A DNA stretch of 64,000 nucleotides from Prorocentrum cordatum (GCA_963575745.1 CAUYUJ010018037.1:734283-798282); one strand, 5' to 3'. Shown: positions 31,618 through 43,512, numbered from the stretch's first letter. The notes: generated from the letters alone by a model not told the origin. Made by a program: numbers and translations.

Positions 31618-32306
31618 CTGTGCCAAAAATCGAGCCAATGCGTTATTAAAGCATGCTTCCGAAGTTTTACCCCTCGTCAAAAATGGAGGTGCGTTATGGA
31701 TCGAAGCTGCTTTCACAACCCCGGGTCTAGTCGTCAGTAAGAAGACCTGGGCACCTCTGAGGAGAACCGAACTGGGCATAGCAGTGTCTGTTTATGTTGG
31801 AACGTGTGGATCGTGCCGATCGGCCCTTTGTCGGGATGGCAGGGGAAACCGCTCCTGCTCTCACAGAGCTGCTGCGCGATCCCCTTGGGCACCAACTCGT
31901 CGCCGTGTCGGGCTCGGTTCTTGATGCTCCTCGGTCGGACCTGGTTCTGGGCCCCTGCCGAGAGCAGCAGATTCTGTGTTTGAAATGTGGGGGTTGGTCC
32001 CAGGGTAGAGCCCTAAAGTTCGCTGAGGTCTGTGGTAAGCCAACGCGGAAAGGACTGGACGTCCTGAGCCGTTTTCGTCGTGGGCTTGGCCCCAACATGA
32101 AAATCAAGGCCTTGATTGAGAAGGCGTTGCCTGTGTCAAGGCTCGATGTTGCCCTTGAGTCGGATGATAAGCCCGAGCTGTGTGTTACCTCAGTCCCGCG
32201 AGCGTTTGCGGACTCTCCCTCGGCCCCCACTTATGAGCAGCGAATGGCGTCCCTGGTCGCCAGAATTAAAGCTAAAGAGGAGGCAAGAGCCTCCAGGGCG
32301 GTTTAA
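31618..32306 (+). pseudogene. LINE C-terminal part with CxxC zinc motif
   Basis: About 31618-31790 reads sensibly in another frame (CAKNRANALLKHASE, GGALWIEAAF). From about 31794 the frame gives a segment with CLKCGGWSQGRALKFAEVC (about 31978), FRRGLGPN and a Lys/Arg-rich end at TAA 32304-32306. The C..C..C spacing suggests a nucleic-acid-binding zinc motif. Confidence 0.6.
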
Positions 32307-32375
32307 CTCGGGTCGATCCCCCCCCAAGCTTTTGGTGCTGTCACCTCCCGACCTTTCAAGGCGCTGTCCATCCAT

Positions 32376-32550
32376 CCATCCTCCTGCTCCTCCTCCTCCT
32401 CCTCCTCCTCCTCCTCCTGCTCCTCCTGCTCCTCCTCCTCCTGCTCCTCCTCCTCCTCCTCCTCTTCCTCCTCCTCCCTCCCGCCCTCCCTCCCTTCCTC
32501 CGTCCCTCCCTCCCTTCCTGCCTCCCTCCCTCCCTCCTCCTCCTGGGGGG
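32376..32550. repeat. (CCT)n and (CCCT)n tract at the LINE 3' border
   Basis: CCATCCATCC followed by CCT/CTGCTCC repeats and then CCCTCC repeats. Similar to the tract just upstream of the LINE at 25780-25822. Confidence 0.85.
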
Positions 32551-32689
32551 GCGACATTGAGCGGCGGGCCCAGGTTCGGGGTAGCCCTCCGGTTGTTTGT
32601 GGAAGGGCACCGCACCCACGACCATTTGAAGGAGGAGGGTGTGTCTAGGCCTCCCGGACGGGGTCGGGGCAGATGGAGTCGGAGGATCG

Positions 32690-32815
32690 CGCCGCATCGC
32701 CGACGCATCGCCGATGCGGTTCGATGTGGAGCCCGATGTGCTTCACGTCGACGTCGCCGATGCATCGCCCACGTCGACGATGCATCGCCGGTGCATCGCC
32801 GATGCATCGCCGATA
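32690..32815. repeat. Degenerate 11-bp repeat GCATCGCCGAT
   Basis: Several units, clearest at 32695-32720 and 32775-32815. The unit contains the palindrome CGATGCATCG. Confidence 0.8.
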
Positions 32816-32849
32816 TTACGAGATCTTTTGACGCCACCTACTCGGATCC

Positions 32850-33157
32850 CCTCTAGCCTCTAGCAGACCTCTAATGTGAGGACGGGGGGGAGCAGCTGGT
32901 TTTTCAATTCTCATCACCAGCGCCACATGTGCCATAGCACGCCCCGCAATCTATGCGTGAAGCGACCTCTTTGCGCCCATTCTTGGCATATGGCCAACAC
33001 CCACTGCAGGGATCGTGGGCGAGAGTTGATGGTGCAGCAAGTGGCTCTCTTCTGTTTGGCCCCAGTACTGCTAGGCATACGGTCCAGCTGTTGCGAAGTT
33101 TGCGCGCTGTCTGCGCACAGCGGTGCTATTGATTTTGGAGAGTTGCCGCCACCGAAG
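32850..33157. other. No gene recognised
   Basis: Mixed sequence with no convincing frame. Leads into the 86-bp minisatellite. Confidence 0.3.
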
Positions 33158-33500
33158 GCCCCAGTGGCAGGGTTTGCATGGCGGCCCCGCCCATTCCGGC
33201 GACCCTCACACGCTTCGTGGCCCCACAGAGGACTCCACCGGAAGCCCCAGTGGCAACGTCTCAGTCCACCCCGTCCATTTCGGCACACCCCATCACACGC
33301 TTCGTAGCCCCACAGGGAGCCCCTCCGATGGCCCTATTGGCAAGCTTCGCATGGCGGCCCCGCGCATGTCGGCGCATCCCTTACGAGCATCGTGCCCCAT
33401 AGGGAGCTCCACCTGCGGCCCCCGAGGCACACACAGTCCACATAGCCTATCCGCCCGCCTCAATTCGGCACACCACTCACGCGTTTCGCGGTCCTAAACG
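33158..33500 (+). repeat. Diverged minisatellite, unit about 86 bp, four copies
   Basis: Units start at about 33158, 33244, 33331 and 33417. Shared features are GCCCCAGTGGCA near the start, TTTCGGC in the middle and CACACGCTTCGTRGCCCCAC near the end. The fourth copy is the most diverged. Confidence 0.75.
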
Positions 33501-34640
33501 GAGGTCAACATGTTATGTTGCGCGTCTGGCCCTCAGCTGCCTTTCCACACAGCCCTGCGACGCGCAATGTATGAAGTCAGGATGGCGCATTGCGACGCAC
33601 GCAGCTGCTCAGGGCTCGGTCCTTCATTGTATATGAATGGGGGTCGAACCTTCTTTTGTGGAGTGTATAACAGCCACTTCAAACGATAAAGCGTTATTTG
33701 TTTTCGATGGGTTGAGTGCACCCGAAGGGACATACACGGACGGCATGTTGATCTGCATTGGTATGGCACGTCGAAGTACCATGTCGCACGACTATGGGGT
33801 GGAGCCCGTGTCCGACATGCATGTTTGATTGTTATTTGAAGAACCCATCTCGTCATTATTGGTTGAGGCTGTAGCTCTGGAAGACGCCGCCGATTATTCA
33901 AACCGTATTCTGCGAACGTTATAGCGCCACCGTGTTCAAAGCCTGGGTAAAGGAAGAATTGTTTGCAAATCTCAGCCTCGCAACCTGGGAGGTGGCAAAC
34001 GCCGTCGCCCACGACCGTACGGGAAATGAGGAGGACGGGGAGGAGGAGCAGCTTGCGGAAGCGGTGCAGCAGTTCGAAGAGGACACTCGGGGCTCGCGAA
34101 GGTTCCATCAATTTCCACTCTGGCTGTCGAATGCCAACCCGAGACGCGAAATTCGTTCGTGGTCTCGCCATCTGGTGAATGAGCAAGTTCAGCTTGCACG
34201 GTTCAGGACATTCGATGGATGGATCTCAGTGCCGTGCGTAGGGATTGCGTTCATGAGTTTTTGATTTGTGCAGCTATGAAAAGTATTGATAGAGCGTCGA
34301 GGTTTGATTGTGCTGTGGCGTTCTACCAGACGGAACGGCCAGGCACGCTATCATCATGATCGTTGGACCGGCATGCCATGCGCTGCTGCGCCACTGGTCC
34401 ATGCCGCATCTACGACGAAACCGATACCAACGCCAAGGAGGCAGGAGGAAGAGCAGGAAGAGATAGGCTCGGGGACGGGCGTGGTCGTGCGATAATCTCA
34501 CACTTGCTTTGTAGGAGTAGTATGCCTCGCGGTTCCCAAAGTGCTCCGCCGCGGGGCGCGGCGCTATCTAGGAGGCCAGGGCCAGGAGTTTTTCACAGTG
34601 ATGTGGTCCTCCCATCCGACCTTCCCCTTTCGCCATCTTC
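33501..34640. other. Low-information region with one weak ORF (33932-34264, +)
   Basis: 33932-34264 could encode about 110 residues (KAWVKEELFANLSLATWE then an acidic run EEDGEEEQLAEAVQQFEED). There is no family match, and a minus-strand frame overlaps it. I see no splice pattern linking it to other exons. Confidence 0.3.
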
Positions 34641-34790
34641 CTCATCCTCTTGCTCCTCGTCCTCCTCCTCCTCCTCCTCCTCCTTTACCCTCCCTCATCT
34701 TCCCCCCTCGCCTCATCCTCCTCTTCCCTCTCTCCCTCCCACCTCTTTTCCTCCTCCACCCCCTCGTTCTCTCCTCCTTCCCTGGCCTCC
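34640..34790. repeat. (CCT)n-rich tract
   Basis: CCTCCTCCT and CCCTCC runs. Confidence 0.85.
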
Positions 34791-35519
34791 TATCTTGCGC
34801 GAGTCGTGTGGCGCTCGGGCCCCGCGTCCTTCGCTATCCGGTGAGGGGGGCGACGGAGCTAGAAAAGGCGCTGGCCCCCCTCTGCCAGTCCTCTCCCCTG
34901 GCCTATATCCCCCTCGCCCCATCTACAATAGCTTTCTCCAGTGACCCGTGGCCTGATCCCCAACTGTCCCTGGGTCGTGGACTAGATGCCTCTTGGGATC
35001 TCTTTGGAGGGCTCTTAGGGGGCTCTTGGAGGCATCTCCACTCCACACAGTGCGTGCGGCACGATGTGCAGAGGACGCCCCCGCCGTGACCAGCCGCAGC
35101 CGAGACCTCAGAGTGAGAGGGGCGAACGGTCTTACACCATCCACGGGCGCGTGGGTGAAGTGGGATACCGTTGCCTGGATTCTGCTTGTTTGTTCTTGAG
35201 GTTGTTGTTGTCGTCATCCTCCCCGTGGCCCACCCCGCGACCAACCCTGCGACTCGCTCCGCGACTCTTCCGAGACACCCGCGACCTGCCCGCGACCCAC
35301 CCCGTCCGACATTGCGGGGTCCTACGTATTCGATAGTCTGCGTGGCGTACGCTCCTAGGTCACAAGTCCCGGTTCCCTGGTCAGCCTCACTCTGAGCTGC
35401 CGACCCGCGTGCAAGCTCGCGAGGCGACTCGCAGCGCCGCCGAGCTGGGGCGTGAAGGCAGGCAGGTGCCGCATCTTATATCATCCATCATCCCTGCTCC
35501 TCAGCGACTATCTAGTGGC
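34791..35519. other. Non-coding, with a short CTTGG satellite patch and CCGCGAC repeats
   Basis: 34985-35035 has GGCTCTTAGGGGGCTCTTGG units. 35225-35320 has irregular CCGCGACYC repeats. No gene seen. Confidence 0.45.
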
Positions 35520-38500
35520 TTTTGGCCCACCTTAGACCGATCGTTCGGCGACTCGAGGCCATCTTAGACCACCTGAGAGGCCTCCTGGGGCCCTCTTGGC
35601 CCGTCCTTGAGGCCCTCCAGGCCAGAGAACGAGTCGTGCGGGAAAACGCTCTGGGCGCGCCTGGAGCCCCAGGAGATTTGAGAATTTGGGGTCCGGGCCC
35701 TTTGGACAGAACGCTCGAACACGCCCAAGATGTCTTCCAGATGCCGCGCAGGGCTTCCAACACTGCCCATGGGGTCCCCAAGAGCACGCCCAAAAGGGCA
35801 AGAAGCCAACATCATTTAGTTTCTTCAGGTTTTTCGTACATCTCAGCGTTTCTGCCTGTTCAGCTTCCCGACGGTCCAAGACGGTCCCGGACACCCACAT
35901 ATCGCCCCAACAGGCCCCCACGAGGGAGCCAAGTCGGGCCAGGGACGCCCCAGACTGCCCAAGACAGCCCCAACACAGCTGAAAAGGGCCACGAGAGGCC
36001 TCTAAGAGGGATGGGCTGCAGCCACCGAAATATCATTCTAACGCACCCAAGATGGCCTCCAGATGGCCCACAAGGCCTCCAACACGGCACAAGGGGTTCC
36101 CAAGAGCACCCCCACACAGGACCACAAGAAGCCAGATCTTTCTCCAAATCGTCACCCAGATTTTTCCTCTGATCTTTCCCGATGTTGTCCCGCAGGGCTT
36201 TTTTCCATGTTTCCCAATATATTCACTCACCCAGATATTGATTTAGATCTTCCCCCAAATCTTCCTCCAGATCGTCCTCCAGATCTTCACCCAGGTTTTC
36301 CCCCAGATGTTTCCCCATATCTTCTCCCTCAGACCTTTCTCCAGATCTTCCCGAGATCTTCCCGCAAATCTTGCTGCAGATTTGCGACGCACTACACCGC
36401 CAAATTTCCCTCAGCACGTTCCCCAGATGTTCGCCCAGATCTTCCACCAGATCTTCCCCCAGATGTCCCTCCAGATCTTCCTCCAGACTTCCCGCCAAAT
36501 ATGACATCCGAGATGTTCCCTCAGGTCTCCCCCAGATCTTCCGCCAAATACTCCTCCAGATCTATCGCTTTGCAACCGCACCCAATCTTCCAGTGGACAC
36601 TCCTCAGATCTCCCGACACATCTTCCCCCAGATCTTCCCCCTGCTGTTCGAGGGCGTCCCTTGTCTTGTTTCATGCCGCGCCGCGGGTCCGGTTCCTGTT
36701 TTTACAATTCCTGGTTTTGTGCTCTGCCTCGCTTCGGGGCCGCGATCTCTGCGCGACAACCTAGACTTACAACTTCTTTGTTGTTCGAATTCCTCGTTTT
36801 TTCAACCTCCCTGTAGATTGTCCATGTTGGCTTTAAGTAAATGTTAGCGATTCTGCTTGTTCCGCTTCCCGACGGTCCAAGGCGGTCCCGGACACCCACA
36901 TATCGCCCCAACAGGCCCCCACGAAGACGCCGAGTCGGCCCAGGGCTGCCCCCAGACGGCCCAAGACAGCCCCAACACTGCTGAAAAGGGCCAGAAGAGG
37001 CCTCCAAGAGGCCCCGAAACGCGAACATAACGCTCCAACACGCCCAAGATGGCCTCCAGATGGCCCAAAAGGCTTCCAACACACGGCCCAAGGGGTCTTC
37101 AAGAACACTCTTCCAATGGCCCCAAGAAGCCAACATCATTGAGTTTGGTTTTTGGTGCATTTCAGCGTTTCTACTTGTTCAGCTTCTTGACGCTCCAAGA
37201 CGGTCCTGGACACCCACATATCGCCCCATCAGGCCCCCACGAGGGTGCCGAGACGGCCCAGGGACGCCCTGCCGCGGGCACTACGCGGGGCCCGGGACGC
37301 TTCGAACCAGGGGCCCCGGAGCCGAGGGTTTTTTAATTCGCCCGAAGACGGCCCCAGATCGCCAGAAACGAAGCTTCCAGACTGCAAAAACGACAAATAA
37401 CGGCCCGAGATCACCCCAGAATTAGCCCTTGACTGTCCAAGAGGCCTTCGAGACGCCCCAAGAGGCGTCCATGATGCCCCCCAAGGAGCCCCAGGAGGCA
37501 CAAATAACTTAGTTGTCTTAGGTTTTCAGGGAATTTTCGAGTTTTCGGTTTTTCAGTTTCCCGACGCTCCACGTTAGCCCAAGAGGTCCCAATGTCCGCT
37601 CCAAGACAGCCACTGAGGCCTCGAAGACGGCCACAAGACAGCTCAAGAGGGCCCCAAGACGGCGGCAGAGCGCCCAAGACGGCCCGAAAGAGCCCCAAGA
37701 CGGCTCAACGAGGGAGCCAAGAGGGGCAACGCGAACCGAAAATCCGAGCCTTCCACCCCGAGAGGCTCTCAGGAGGCCCCGAGAAGCCCTCAACAGGCCC
37801 CAAGAGGTCCCAAGAAGCGTATCAGGGGGCCGAAGAGGTTCCAAGAGGCCTCCCCACGAAGGCCCCGAGAGACAAACATCATTGTCTTGCCGTAGGTTTT
37901 TGGTTCATGTTGATTTCAGTCTTATGGCGTCCCGACGCTCCAAGACGGCCCAACAGGCGTCCGAAACCGTTCCAAGATGCCCAAGAGGCCTCCAACAGGG
38001 CCCCAATACGGCCCGAGAGAGCCCCAATACGGCCCCAAGAGGGACCCAAGAGGGGTAATACGAACCGAACATCCGAGCCTTCCACCCCGTGAGGCTCTCA
38101 GGAAACCCTTATGAGGCCCCCAATAGGATCCAAGAGGCGCTCAAGAAGCTCCCCAGAGGGCCGAAGAGGTCTCCCAAGAAGGCCCTCGCTGTATTCCCAT
38201 ATGTTTTCGATTGGCCACCAAGACCGCTCCAAGATAGCCGAAGAAGCCTCCAAGAGGGCTCCAAGACGGCCTACGAGGGCCCCAAGACGGTGCCTGAGGC
38301 GCCCAAGACGGCCCGAGAGGGTACCAACACGGCCCCACGAGAGGCCCAAGAAGGGGAACGCGAACCCAGCAGCAGAGCTTTTTGCCATGAGGCCCACAGG
38401 AGGCCCTAAGAGTCCCCGAGTGGTCCGACGAGGCCCCCGAAAGCTTCCCAAGAGCCCCCCAAAAGGCCCCCAGGAGACATGGAAGGGGCCCCGAGATGGC

Positions 38501-38830
38501 CGCGCAGTGCCCTCGATGCATCCAAACTGCCTCCAGGAGGCACCCGGGAGGCTTCCGGATTGCCTAATGGTGGCCCCAGGTGGCCTCAAGTCGGGCCTCC
38601 ACGCAGCCACGACGGCCAATGACGGCTTCAGATTGCGGAGCATCACTTTCCGACTGCCCAGAGAACGCCGACGGTGCCCCCAGGGGGCCCTGAGAAGCCC
38701 CAAGACACCCCGCTGAGAAGCACCCAAGAGGAGCAGCCAACAGCCAATTGAGGAAGCACGGAGACCCCCCCAGAAGCCCTTCAGATGCCCCCACGAAGAC
38801 CCAAGAGGTTCCCCAGAGACCCTCAGGAGG
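35520..38830 (-). repeat. Large degenerate satellite, CCAAGAGGCC type, with higher-order units
   Basis: CCAAGA recurs about every 10-12 bases. Longer blocks repeat: about 35800-36015, 36845-37020 and 37120-37270 share CCCGACGGTCCAAG, GGACACCCACATATCGCCCC and CAACATCATT. Motifs AAGCCAACATCATT at 35808 and 37129 (and ACAAACATCATT at 37872) sit between blocks. Long open frames through it are by-products. The reverse orientation (TCTTGG) occurs at 49-51 kb and 57-58 kb. Confidence 0.85.
36145..36650 (+). repeat. 12-bp minisatellite CAGATCTTCCCC
   Basis: Embedded in the satellite above. About 35 degenerate units; read as DLPPDLPP-type repeats. An insertion or local amplification of its own. Confidence 0.85.
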
Positions 38831-38934
38831 CACGGCTATGTCACGCGCCTGTGCTTGATAGCGCTGTCCGAGATCTTCCAGCGCCCCCCCTGGCCTGGGC
38901 TAGAACCTGAGCGCGAGCGTAGCGCGCGCGATGA

Positions 38935-39170
38935 TTCTAGTATGTATATATGTATATCTAGCCTTTATATGGGTATTGGAAACGTTCTCTGTATTTCATC
39001 AGTTGCATTATTAGTCTTATGCATAGCATTCGTATGAGCACGTCATTCGTATTATCATCATACTTGTTATTATTCGCATCATGTTTATGATTACCATATC
39101 TATATGACCAGCATTGATATTATCATCGTATGCTTATATCTTATGCACGTTCAACACTTAGGATAAGGCT
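38935..39170. other. AT-rich island
   Basis: GTATTATCATCATACTTG and similar words. Composition and words resemble 14390-14555. No coding frame. Confidence 0.6.
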
Positions 39171-39174
39171 AACT

Positions 39175-39285
39175 AGAGGGCAGCTGCAGCGGGAGCAGGC
39201 GCAAGAGGGGCAGGAGCAGCAGCAGCAGCACGAAGAGCAGCAGCAGCACCGCCAGAGCCAGCAGCAGTTTTTGCCCCACCACGTG
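39175..39285 (+). repeat. CAG/GAGCAG-rich stretch
   Basis: Reads as a Gln/His/Glu-rich open frame (QEQQQQHEEQQQHRQSQQQ). It could be part of an exon, but no flanking coding sequence is evident. Confidence 0.5.
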
Positions 39286-39290
39286 CTGGG

Positions 39291-39690
39291 TATAGCCAGG
39301 ACCCCGTTTAAGGGGAGCCGGTTAGTGATAGTGCCCCGAACTTCGGGGCTCAAGAGACGGGGGTCAATGCAAACGGGGGTCAGCCAGAGCGCCGGATCTC
39401 GCAGGATCCTGCAGGGCCAGGGTCGCATTGACCTGGGCTTGTTTGCAGGATCCTGCCGGATCTCGAAGGATCTTTCGCGTTGACCCGGGTTTGGGCGCAG
39501 GATCCTGCAGGATTTTGCAAGGCCTGGCGGACCTGGGTTTGGATAGACCCGGGTCAGAAGATCCCCGAGAACCCAAAACATAGACGGGAATCACTAAACC
39601 AGCTCTGCAGTAGGCGGTGTTTTTCGGGTGACGGCCGTTCCGATCAGTGGAAGGGGGGCGGGGGGGCGGTCCCCATGTCTACCAACGCCC
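39291..39690. mobile_element. Small outer repeat element, interrupted by a nested TIR element
   Basis: Shares GGGTATAGCCAGGACC, GGAGCCGGTTAGTGAT and GGCGGTGTTTTTC/CGTTCCGAT-type blocks with 44808-44998. The uninterrupted copy at 44.8 kb serves as the empty site for the insertion at 39342-39568. Confidence 0.65.
39342..39568. mobile_element. Non-autonomous TIR element, 227 bp, 4-bp target duplication GAAC
   Basis: Begins TTCGGGGCTCAAGAGACGGG and ends TCAGAAGATCCCCGA. The ends are imperfect inverted repeats for about 30 bases (GGGTCAATGCA against its counterpart). GAAC stands on both sides (39338-39341 and 39569-39572). The inside is dense in palindromes (GCAGGATCCTGC, ACCCGGGT). Confidence 0.8.
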
Positions 39691-40017
39691 GAATGTGGAC
39701 TGCGCATCCTCCGTGCCGCAGTCCGTGTCAACTCGCAGATCCCAGTTCGTCAGAGACGGTAAACAGGAGATCCTCGGAGAACAGGCAATGCAATACATAG
39801 ATGTTCGGGGGTTCGTGCGGATTTCTCCCGTCCCGCGGTGGGCTAACTGCCAGTGCCTCTGAGACCAGTCCCTCCTCCTTCGTCGTCGTGCTCATTCCCA
39901 TCCCATCCGTCTCATGCTCCTCATCCGCCTTCCTTCCGATTCGCCATGATCTTGCTCAGCCGCTCCCGCCCCGCCATACCCATTCCATTTCCGCGCTCCC
40001 TGCCACCCCACTCCGGC

Positions 40018-40105
40018 TCGGGGCGCGCCTGGAGGTTGACTCCAGAGCAGAAGGATGCGATCGAGAAGTGGATCAACATGAGCGAGTCCGACAAGAAAGG
40101 GTCCG
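40018..40105 (+). CDS. Orphan exon, function unknown
   Basis: A stretch with strongly G/C third positions reads RAWRLTPEQKDAIEKWINMS followed by ESDKK. It looks like an amphipathic helical exon. Possible borders are AG before GACTCCAGAG and AAG|GG after 40102. No neighbouring exon could be joined with confidence, so it may be an isolated gene fragment. Confidence 0.35.
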
Positions 40106-41421
40106 CTCCCCGATGCATGACAAGCACGCTTTCCTGGTCACACGTTGTGACACCATGCTGTGTAGACTATTGAAGGCGAGATATCCGTCAGGTCGCAGGT
40201 TTGCAGTCATGGGCTTCTCTCCCTCTTCATGGGATCTTGGGAATCATCAGTGTTGGGAGCTGCATGGACCAGTAGCGATGATGTCAGGGCGGGTTCTTGG
40301 AACATTGTGACGCCAGGGTCTGGCAATCGTTGGGGGTGCTCATGCGTGCATCGGACGTTGCTCGGCTTTGCCATCTCGCGTGCAATGAAGAGGGATGTCT
40401 GGCGGTCGGTGTGTCGGATGCCGCTCGGCTCATCCTTGTCTGGCTCATTCGGGGCCCGTTTGGCCTGTGCGTGCCCTACATCGCCGAGCGCGTTCCACTA
40501 CTCGCAACGTGCCCACTCGCAAACGTCCGAAAAAAACACATGTCTGCATCCATGTGATTCATCGCAGATCCCCCGCGGCGGATCGAGGCCATTTGCGAGC
40601 AGCTACTGTGCGAGTCGTGGAGCGCGCTCGTCTGCTACGGCCGCACGCGTGCGCCTGGGACACCCGCAGGGGCGCGAAGACGACCCTCGGCATCGCTCGG
40701 ACGTGTGCCTTTTGTGTTGTCGGCGGGGGCCATCGCGGAGCCTCCCGGACCACCACCGCCACTAGGCCAAGCATCCGTAAGGACGCGTGGGCAGAAGAGC
40801 GCGCGATCGGCGACTCTTCGGAGCATTCGTAAAACAGGAGACAAGAAAAAACGGAGCGCATCACGACTGTGAGGCAGAGAACTGGAGCGCCCGACCGTGA
40901 AGCAGAGACGGGCAGCGAGGAGGAGAGGAGAGGAGAGGAGCAGGAGGCGGCGGGGGGAGCGGACAGGCAGCCTCCTGGACCAGCTTGCGAAACAAACACG
41001 CACGAAGTCAAACAAATGCGATCGTCTTTTAGTTCATCTGTTCGCCGATCAGCGCGGGCCCTCGCCCCCCCCTCCCCCCCCCTTTCTGGAGCAGATCTTG
41101 GCTGTTCCTGCCGCCTGTGTTGAGCAGGTGGGGTCTCTCCGCCAAAGGACGCACTGCTGCAAGCGGTCGCATCAAGCAGAGGTCCAGAGCCAGACCCTCC
41201 CCCCCTCCCCCTCCCCCCCTCCCCCCCCCTTCCGCCCAGCGTCGAGACGCCGAGTCAGAAAAACCGCTCACCGCGCACGGGGAGTGGACGCCCGAGCGAT
41301 GGGAAGCGCCGCGCGTCGCGCGCCGCGGCCCGAGCTGCAGGGCTGTCCCTCTGCAGCGGGGCGGCGCGGGGGCGACCAGCAGGGCCTCGTGAGGCTCCCG
41401 CCGGGGGTGCGCTGCAGCCTG
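40106..41421. other. No gene established; GC-rich with short repeats
   Basis: 40560-40690 has one frame with coding-like codon use (RRIEAICEQLLCESWSALVC) but no borders. GGCATCGCTCGGACGTGTGC at 40692 recurs at 41422. 41040-41090 and 41195-41240 are C-rich runs. Confidence 0.35.
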
Positions 41422-41545
41422 GCATCGCTCGGACGTGTGCATTTTTTCGGCGAGGACCGTTGAGGACGACCCTGGACCATCGAGCAAAAAAACAACACGC
41501 ACGACTCCGAAACATGCACGGGGAATGGACGTCCGAGCGATGGCG
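41422..41545. repeat. Foldback repeat
   Basis: GGCATCGCTCGGACGT at the left end pairs with ACGTCCGAGCGATGGC at the right end. Inner parts GTGCATTTTTTCGG and CCGAAACATGCAC also pair. Confidence 0.6.
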
Positions 41546-41701
41546 AGGCAGGGCTCACGGCCAGCCCTGCAGCGAGGCCCCCGTGGCCAGCTCCCTGCGA
41601 GCGAGGTTGGGCTGCACGTCGAACGAGGCTCCGCCCGAGTCGCCCGAACGCCTGCCCCGGGCGCGGGGCCGAGGCAGCCGGGCCCCCCTCGTCCTCTGCG
41701 G

Positions 41702-41930
41702 GAGGAGGGGCTGGACGCCCGAAATGGGCACGGAGACAATGGGCACAATGCCCGGCAGCAAATTTTGCCCCAAACCAACAGCGGCCGCTGTGGGGCAGGC
41801 GGCCTTCTGTCTCAAATGGGCACAGGCCGCGGCGACACCGACAGCGGGTCCTGTTCAGAAGGAGCGGGAACTGCTGTTGAGCATTGTACCCATTCTTTCC
41901 GTACCCATTTCGGGCGTCCAAAGGCGCGGG
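41702..41930. repeat. Foldback repeat with about 55-bp arms
   Basis: TGGACGCCCGAAATGGGCAC on the left pairs with GTACCCATTTCGGGCGTCCA on the right. Pairing continues through CAATGGGCACAATG against CATTGTACCCATT. Loop about 110 bases. Confidence 0.75.
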
Positions 41931-42227
41931 GGCGCGAAGCCAGCTGGCCCCGGGGGCGCGCGGCCAGCCTCGGCCTCACCTCGTCGCTCGCCCGCGGCCC
42001 CGCGGGCGCCGAGGACGAGCCCGTCTCCGCCAGGGCTCCAGAGCACAGTGGAAGCCGATGCCAGCATTGCATCAGATTCAGATTGCACCCTGCTTGCATT
42101 CAGATTTCGCCCACGCCCGCCTGACAGCTTCGAAAAACACCTCGCCGCGGCACGCGTTGGGCGTGTCGGATCGACACGTCCACCGTCGACTGTGGGACCT
42201 CAGACGTTAGCTCGCGGATGTCCGGGC

Positions 42228-42610
42228 TCTGCCTCCTCCTCCTCCTCCTCCTCCTCCTCCTTCCCCTCCTCCCCCTCCTCCCCCTCCTCCTCCTCCTCCT
42301 CCTCCTCCTCCTCCTCCTCCTCCACCCAGCTTGCAGGAAGTAAGCCTCTGGGACGACCAGTCCCCGATCTCTTGGTGTCGACGTGTTCTGCGGAAGCTTG
42401 GCGTTCCCACTCCAGGAATCAGTGGAGGATGCGTAGGAGGATGAGGAGGAGGAGGAGGGGGAGGAGGAGGAGGAGTGGGGAGGGGGAGGAGGGAGGAGGA
42501 GGAGGAGAGGAGGAAGGAGGAGGATGTGGAGTAGTGAGGAGATGTGGAGGAGGGGGATCGGGGAGGAGGAGGAATGAGGAGGAGGGAGGAGGGGGGGAGG
42601 AGGAGGACGA
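42228..42610. repeat. Facing (CCT)n and (GGA)n tracts
   Basis: CCT repeats at 42228-42330 and GGA repeats at 42423-42605 on the same strand, separated by about 95 bases. They could pair into a long imperfect hairpin or form triplex DNA. Confidence 0.85.
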
Positions 42611-43508
42611 GACAAAAATGACGAGAGGGGTCTCAGTATGATTTCTTTGGAGGTCACTCTTGGTCGCTAGGCTGCAATACTGTAAAGCACTCTCTTCTCA
42701 AAAACACAGGGGGGTGCCGAGCAGCTCCTGTGCCAGAGGAGCGGGGGTGGCGCTCGCAATGGCAAGGGGCTGTCACCCGTCCCCTCGCAGATCACAAGGA
42801 ATCAGCAGACGAGTCCACAGTATGTGTGCACCTGTAGCTGTGTGTGGACCTCATTCTTTCAGGCGCAAGTTTGATTGCACTGCACTGCGAGGGAATTCGG
42901 CCACAGCCATGCGCTTCCCCTGCGGTGACGCTGCACGAAACACTAGGACCCAGGCAGATCCGCTTCCGGCTTGCCAGGCCCCGCCCGGACAAGGTCCTGG
43001 ACCCCGCCTGGAAATCACCAGATCCGAATTTTATGGTGACCCTTGGGCTACAAGAGATATTACTGAATCGTGGACTGCGTCGCAAGCTTCATAAGCCTGC
43101 CAGGCCCGGGCCCCGAACAGTCCTGGAGGTTGTTCCACATGCACAGGTGGAGTGTGAGCACGTCGGCCGTCGCAACCCAACATTGGGGGTGGATCGAGCT
43201 TGCCCTGGATACGAGGCGGGGGAGGCAGAATGCAGAGGCGTAGGTACGATGTCCTGCATGCTGGCCCCTGCTGGTATCACTGGCTGCAGAGGGACGCCTC
43301 CTGTTGGAGGGTATCTCGCTCGTTCCTCCACCTCGGCAGAGTCAAGCCACCGCCAGGGAAGTGCGCGCACGTGCCAGGGCAGGCCGAGCTCCTGTCGTAA
43401 TCAATCGTTCGAAGTGTCTTGGTAAATATGCATGGCCGTAAGCCTGACCAGCGAATCTGCCATCTCGATCCAGGACTGGTCCTGGTGTCCCGGCATGCGT
43501 ACCCAACC
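42611..43508. other. No gene recognised
   Basis: Several open frames without coding-like features. 42930-43110 carries CCAGGCCCCGCCCGG-type words repeated at 43098-43115. Confidence 0.3.
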
Positions 43509-43512
43509 AAGT

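Larger units (their letters stand above)
25823..32380 (+). mobile_element. LINE-type retrotransposon, nearly full length, inserted in (CCT)n
   Basis: Order: spliced-leader relic, 5' UTR, ORF1 (25988-27202), endonuclease (27.2-29.07 kb), reverse transcriptase (about 29.28-30.17 kb), RNase H (30.42-31.62 kb), C-terminal zinc motif (31.98-32.1 kb), short 3' UTR to about 32376. Both ends touch CCT repeats (25790-25822 and 32376 onward), so the target site was probably a CCT microsatellite. No poly(A) tail is seen. Frameshifts in the RT part show it is no longer intact. Confidence 0.8.

Noticed and set aside
36063-36764. DLPPDLPP-rich open frame
   Set aside because: A 12-bp minisatellite by-product.
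40560-40700. Possible exon with RRIEAICEQLLCESW
   Set aside because: Codon use is suggestive, but no borders or partner exons could be placed, so it is only mentioned in the regional entry.
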